Assembly (NCBI GenBank): GCA_012727935.1
Contig: JAAYGA010000327.1
Coordinates: forward strand, 1-43,275
Length of the DNA stretch: 43,275 nucleotides
Origin: Pseudomonadaceae bacterium
Lineage (GTDB): Bacteria > Pseudomonadota > Gammaproteobacteria > Pseudomonadales > Halomonadaceae
Reading direction: 5' to 3'
The notes under the pieces were generated by a model. That model saw nothing but the letters and a program-made list of their open reading frames with translations. It was not told the origin of the DNA and ran no database searches. The translations under genes and the position numbers were made by a program. Shown here piece by piece: positions 39,765 to 43,275 of the stretch (its first letter is position 1; every line of letters begins with the position of its first letter).

Positions 39765-41969
39765 ATGGCGATTAAACCCGAAGTATTAAGTCAACCCGAC
39801 ACCAATACACCCACCGTTTTAGTGGTTACTCCCCGTGCCACTTTACGCATTAACCAAAGTAAAAGCGGTGTTCGGCGGCGCAAGTCAGATGACAGCATTG
39901 ATTTAGATGCCCCCGATCTTTACTTTAATCGCGAACTTTCCCACCTACAATTTAATATTCGGGTGCTAGAACAATCCTTAGATTCTAGTCACCCCTTATT
40001 AAACAGGCTGTTTTTCCTACTTATTTTTTCTAGTAATTTAGATGAGTTTTTTGAAATTCGTGTGGCTGGTTTGCGTCATCAAGTAGCCATAGATAGAGAA
40101 AAATCAGCAGCCGATGGTATGCGCCCAACTGAAATACTTAAAGAAATATCACGCCTCTGCCATGAACAGGTAGAACGCCAATATGCTTTATTAAATGAAG
40201 TGTTAATTCCGGCAATGGAAGCAGAAAAAATACGCTTTATTCGCCGTAACCAATGGACAAAAGAACAGGCAGCTTGGGTTGAAGCGTTTTTTAACAATGA
40301 AATTTTGCCCGTTACCAGCCCCATAGGGCTAGACCCTTCACACCCCTTTCCACGCCTAGTGAATAAAAGTTTAAACTTTATTGTTTCTTTGGAAGGTAAG
40401 GATGCGTTTGGGCGTGAAGGTGGCCTTGCCATTTTACCTGCTCCCCGTTCTTTACCACGCTTATTGCGCCTGCCCGACGAGCTTTGTGATGGCGGTGATA
40501 ATTTTGTTTTCTTATCTTCAATGATTCATGCCCATGCTAAATCTCTTTTTCCGGGCATGAAAGTTAAAGGCTGTTACCAGTTTAGATTAACCCGTAACGC
40601 AGATTTAGCCGTTAATTCTGAAGAAGTTTCTGATTTGGCCAGTGCTTTAAGGGGCGAGCTTTTATCGCGACATTATGGCGATGCAGTGCGTTTGGAAGTG
40701 GCAGACAACTGCCCCGCAGAACTGGCCAATTTTCTATTGAAACAGTTTTCTTTAACCGAAGAAGAACTGTATTGCGTTAACGGCCCTGTTAATTTGAATC
40801 GCTTAATGGCCGCTATGGGGCAGATAGACAGACCCGACTTACACTACAAGCCCTTCACTTCAGGCTTGCCCAAGCCTTTACGCAAAGAAGCCGGTTCAAT
40901 TTTTAACGCCATTCGCCAAGGCGATTTATTACTTCATCACCCCTTTGAGAGCTTTTCACCCGTTGAAGATTTACTGCGTGAAGCAGCCAACGACCCAGAT
41001 GTAGTGGCTATAAAACAAACCCTTTACCGCACCGGTGCAGATTCTAATATTGTTAACGCCTTGGTTGAAGCAGCACGTAACGGCAAAGAAGTAACCGTTG
41101 TTATCGAGCTACGCGCGCGCTTTGATGAAGCCGATAACCTAACCCTAGCCAGCCGTTTACAAGAAGCCGGAGCCATCGTTATTTATGGTGTGGTGGCCTA
41201 TAAAACTCACGCCAAAATGATGCACCTATTGCGCCGTGAACAAGGCAGCTTAAAACCCTATGCACACCTAAGCACTGGTAACTACCACGCTAAAACTGCA
41301 CGTCTTTATACTGACTATGGTTTATTAACTGCCAACCAAGACATTTGTGACGATGTACATAAGGTTTTTTTACAGCTGTGTGGCATGGGGCAGGTGTTGA
41401 ATATGCGTAAATTGCTTCATGCGCCCTTTACGCTGCACAAAAAAATATTAGAAATGATTGACCGAGAAACCGAGCTGGCAATCGCAGGCAAAAAAGCACG
41501 AATTATTATTAAAGTTAACGCCATTACTGAACCCAAGCTAATTAAAGCACTTTATCGTGCTAGCCAAGCAGGGGTTGAAATTGATTTAATTGTGCGCGGC
41601 ATTTGTTGCTTAAAGCCGGGCATTGCTGAAGTATCCGAAAACATTAGGGTGCGTTCTATTATTGGGCGTTTTTTAGAACATACTCGAGTATTTAATTTTT
41701 ATAATGATGGTAAAGAAGACATTTATTGTGCCAGTGCAGACCTAATGGAACGCAACCTGTTTCACCGCGTAGAAACCTGCTTCCCTTTACTTGATTCACG
41801 TTTAGCTAATCGAGTGCGTAAAGATTTAAAAACCTATTTGCTAGATAACTGCCAAAGCTGGGAACTGCAAAGTGATGGGCAATATTTGCTTAATTCACCT
41901 GCTGAAGGAGAGGCTGAAGTCAGCGTACAGGAAACACTCTTAGATGCTTATGCAGAAAAACTCAATTAA
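39765..41969 (+). CDS. ppk1: Polyphosphate kinase 1
   Basis: LYFNRELSHLQFNIRVLEQS; SSNLDEFFEIRVAGLR; HLSTGNYHAKTARLYTD. Confidence 0.97.
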   Translation: MAIKPEVLSQPDTNTPTVLVVTPRATLRINQSKSGVRRRKSDDSIDLDAPDLYFNRELSHLQFNIRVLEQSLDSSHPLLNRLFFLLIFSSNLDEFFEIRVAGLRHQVAIDREKSAADGMRPTEILKEISRLCHEQVERQYALLNEVLIPAMEAEKIRFIRRNQWTKEQAAWVEAFFNNEILPVTSPIGLDPSHPFPRLVNKSLNFIVSLEGKDAFGREGGLAILPAPRSLPRLLRLPDELCDGGDNFVFLSSMIHAHAKSLFPGMKVKGCYQFRLTRNADLAVNSEEVSDLASALRGELLSRHYGDAVRLEVADNCPAELANFLLKQFSLTEEELYCVNGPVNLNRLMAAMGQIDRPDLHYKPFTSGLPKPLRKEAGSIFNAIRQGDLLLHHPFESFSPVEDLLREAANDPDVVAIKQTLYRTGADSNIVNALVEAARNGKEVTVVIELRARFDEADNLTLASRLQEAGAIVIYGVVAYKTHAKMMHLLRREQGSLKPYAHLSTGNYHAKTARLYTDYGLLTANQDICDDVHKVFLQLCGMGQVLNMRKLLHAPFTLHKKILEMIDRETELAIAGKKARIIIKVNAITEPKLIKALYRASQAGVEIDLIVRGICCLKPGIAEVSENIRVRSIIGRFLEHTRVFNFYNDGKEDIYCASADLMERNLFHRVETCFPLLDSRLANRVRKDLKTYLLDNCQSWELQSDGQYLLNSPAEGEAEVSVQETLLDAYAEKLN

Positions 41970-42042
41970 CTATTTTTAGGTTAGCAAGCCCTAGGTTAAT
42001 GACTTATGGACTTAAGGCTAAGCATTAATTAAGCAACTAGTT

Positions 42043-42092
42043 AAGGGGTTAGCTTGGCCGTGTAAGTCTGTGTTAGGCTAATCCCCTTTTTT
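42043..42092 (+). terminator. Rho-independent terminator downstream of ppk1
   Basis: AAGGGGTTAGC ... GCTAATCCCCTTTTTT (one G-U pair). Confidence 0.85.
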
Positions 42093-42139
42093 AAAAGCCT
42101 TCATTTTTTATTCGTAATGGTTTTAATGGAAATCTTAAC

Positions 42140-42469
42140 ATGACAAAAAAAATGGTTAATCTAACCCCGCAGGTTGCTGGCTTGTGCTGGATAAAAGCAG
42201 AACAATGGTCTCGTTTGTTGGAAGTGGCGGAAGACAAAGCTAGCCTTGAAGCCACTTGGCAAGAATGGGAAGCTAAAAGCTTAGAAATGATTGAAGTCTT
42301 TGCAACACGCAATATTTTAATTGAAAAGATTGCCGTCGATGTTGAAGATTTAATTAACTGGTGCCAAGAACGCGAAAAACCAGTAAGTGCCGCAACCCGT
42401 GCTGAATATGTTACAGCTTTAATGATGGAACAAAAAAAGCTGCACAACGAAAAAACAACCTGCCACTAA
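42140..42469 (+). CDS. Hypothetical protein
   Basis: 109 aa soluble ORF, convergent with the next gene; no family recognised. Confidence 0.6.
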   Translation: MTKKMVNLTPQVAGLCWIKAEQWSRLLEVAEDKASLEATWQEWEAKSLEMIEVFATRNILIEKIAVDVEDLINWCQEREKPVSAATRAEYVTALMMEQKKLHNEKTTCH

Positions 42470-42475
42470 TCCGCC

Positions 42476-43003
42476 TTAAACTTCCAACTCTGCCAAGGCT
42501 TGTAACCAACTAGGGTCTAAATAATTCAAGTTGGTTTCCATGCCTAGCTGCTGCATTTTTTGTTCAGTGGCTAACTTTTCTACTTTTAGTTCAAGCAAAG
42601 CAGTGTCATCACCTTCAAGGCGATGCATCTGTTCCAAGGCTTGGTGATAAAAATGTAGCAGCTTTAAAGCTTCAGCTTGGTCTGTTGCTGCCAAGGTTTT
42701 AATGCTGTGCATCTTGTTAGTAACGCGCATTAAGTTACGCTTTAAATGCCAGCCATAAACAGCTTCACGCATAAACGGCTGTTGGCTGAAAACCATTTTC
42801 ACTAGCAAGAAGGTTATTGCTAGCCCCAGTAAAACACCCAACAAGTTAAGGCGAAAATGGTTGCCGCCGGGTGTTCCCCAAATAATAACCAGCAAGCTAG
42901 ACAAGCCCATGCCAAGTGAGGCAAAAACAACAATTAAAATTAAACTGCTTTTACGTGTGCGCTGGCGGTAATCTTTAGGGTCTATATTTTGTAAAGTAAA
43001 CAT
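42476..43003 (-). CDS. DUF3087-like membrane protein
   Basis: IDPKDYRQRTRKSSLILIVVFASLGMGLSSLL...GGNHFRLNLLGVLLGL...FMREAVYGWHLKRNL pattern. Confidence 0.75.
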   Translation of the reverse strand: MFTLQNIDPKDYRQRTRKSSLILIVVFASLGMGLSSLLVIIWGTPGGNHFRLNLLGVLLGLAITFLLVKMVFSQQPFMREAVYGWHLKRNLMRVTNKMHSIKTLAATDQAEALKLLHFYHQALEQMHRLEGDDTALLELKVEKLATEQKMQQLGMETNLNYLDPSWLQALAELEV

Positions 43004-43011
43004 TTTACTTC

Positions 43012-43275
43012 CTATTTTTCAGCCAACCCTTGTACAGGATAAAGCGTATAAATTTTGAAAAACTCTTCGCGTGAAAAAGTTTGGATTAGGTTTTTACTGT
43101 AAGCAATTTTACGGTTTTTTTGTAAATCAAAACCCTTGTAATTCAAAAGCTGTAAACAGCTAGCACAAACTTGACGTGCCGTAGACAACTCACCTAGGGG
43201 TAGGTTTCCTGTGCGGCGAGTGCTAACCCAAATAGCTTGGTTGGCAGGCCAGCTTTGCGTAGTGCTGCATTGGGC
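43012..43275 (-). CDS. Partial CDS (C-terminal 87 codons plus stop), hypothetical with CxxC motif
   Basis: Manual translation ...ARQVCASCLQLLNYKGFDLQKNRKIAYSKNLIQTFSREEFFKIYTLYPVQGLAEK*; open to the right edge; 8 nt upstream of the DUF3087 gene on the same strand. Confidence 0.6.
   Translation of the reverse strand, partial: AQCSTTQSWPANQAIWVSTRRTGNLPLGELSTARQVCASCLQLLNYKGFDLQKNRKIAYSKNLIQTFSREEFFKIYTLYPVQGLAEK

Overview
The window is about 43 kb of gammaproteobacterial chromosome, mostly conserved housekeeping genes. Pseudomonas/Oceanospirillales-like affiliation is my inference from gene order and protein sequence. No phage, IS element, CRISPR array or tRNA was recognised. Blocks from left to right: (1) an rRNA-operon-type promoter and leader (two sigma70-like promoters plus boxA) on the minus strand, pointing off the left edge; (2) cysQ-nudE, then yrfG-hslR-hslO-pckA; (3) bioY behind a BirA-like operator; (4) a Tat-exported HiPIP, a PilJ-domain chemoreceptor, an MscS channel and a KamA-family radical-SAM aminomutase; (5) slmA, argB, algC, dut, coaBC / radC, rpmB, rpmG, mutM; (6) a compact sirB2-like / YcxB-like / standalone gcvH / hot-dog thioesterase / DUF2971-like run; (7) hisB-hisH-hisA-hisF, a PanZ-like GNAT, argS, SPOR protein, hslVU, DUF971, ubiE-ubiJ-ubiB, hisE and tatABC; (8) two tandem ODP-type di-iron metallo-beta-lactamase-fold proteins followed by a degenerate HD-GYP protein; (9) elbB, hemB, ppk1 and hypotheticals. 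The best candidate for an under-described system is block 8, a putative O2/redox-sensing ODP-ODP-HD-GYP module. An FNR-like half-palindromic site and a 13-bp tandem duplication that doubles the Shine-Dalgarno/start region lie upstream of it. Other notable signals are a BirA-type operator nested in a second 10-bp palindrome at bioY, a KamA homologue with an apparent substrate-pocket substitution, and the orphan gcvH cluster. All calls come from reading the sequence and recalling protein families; no database search was run.
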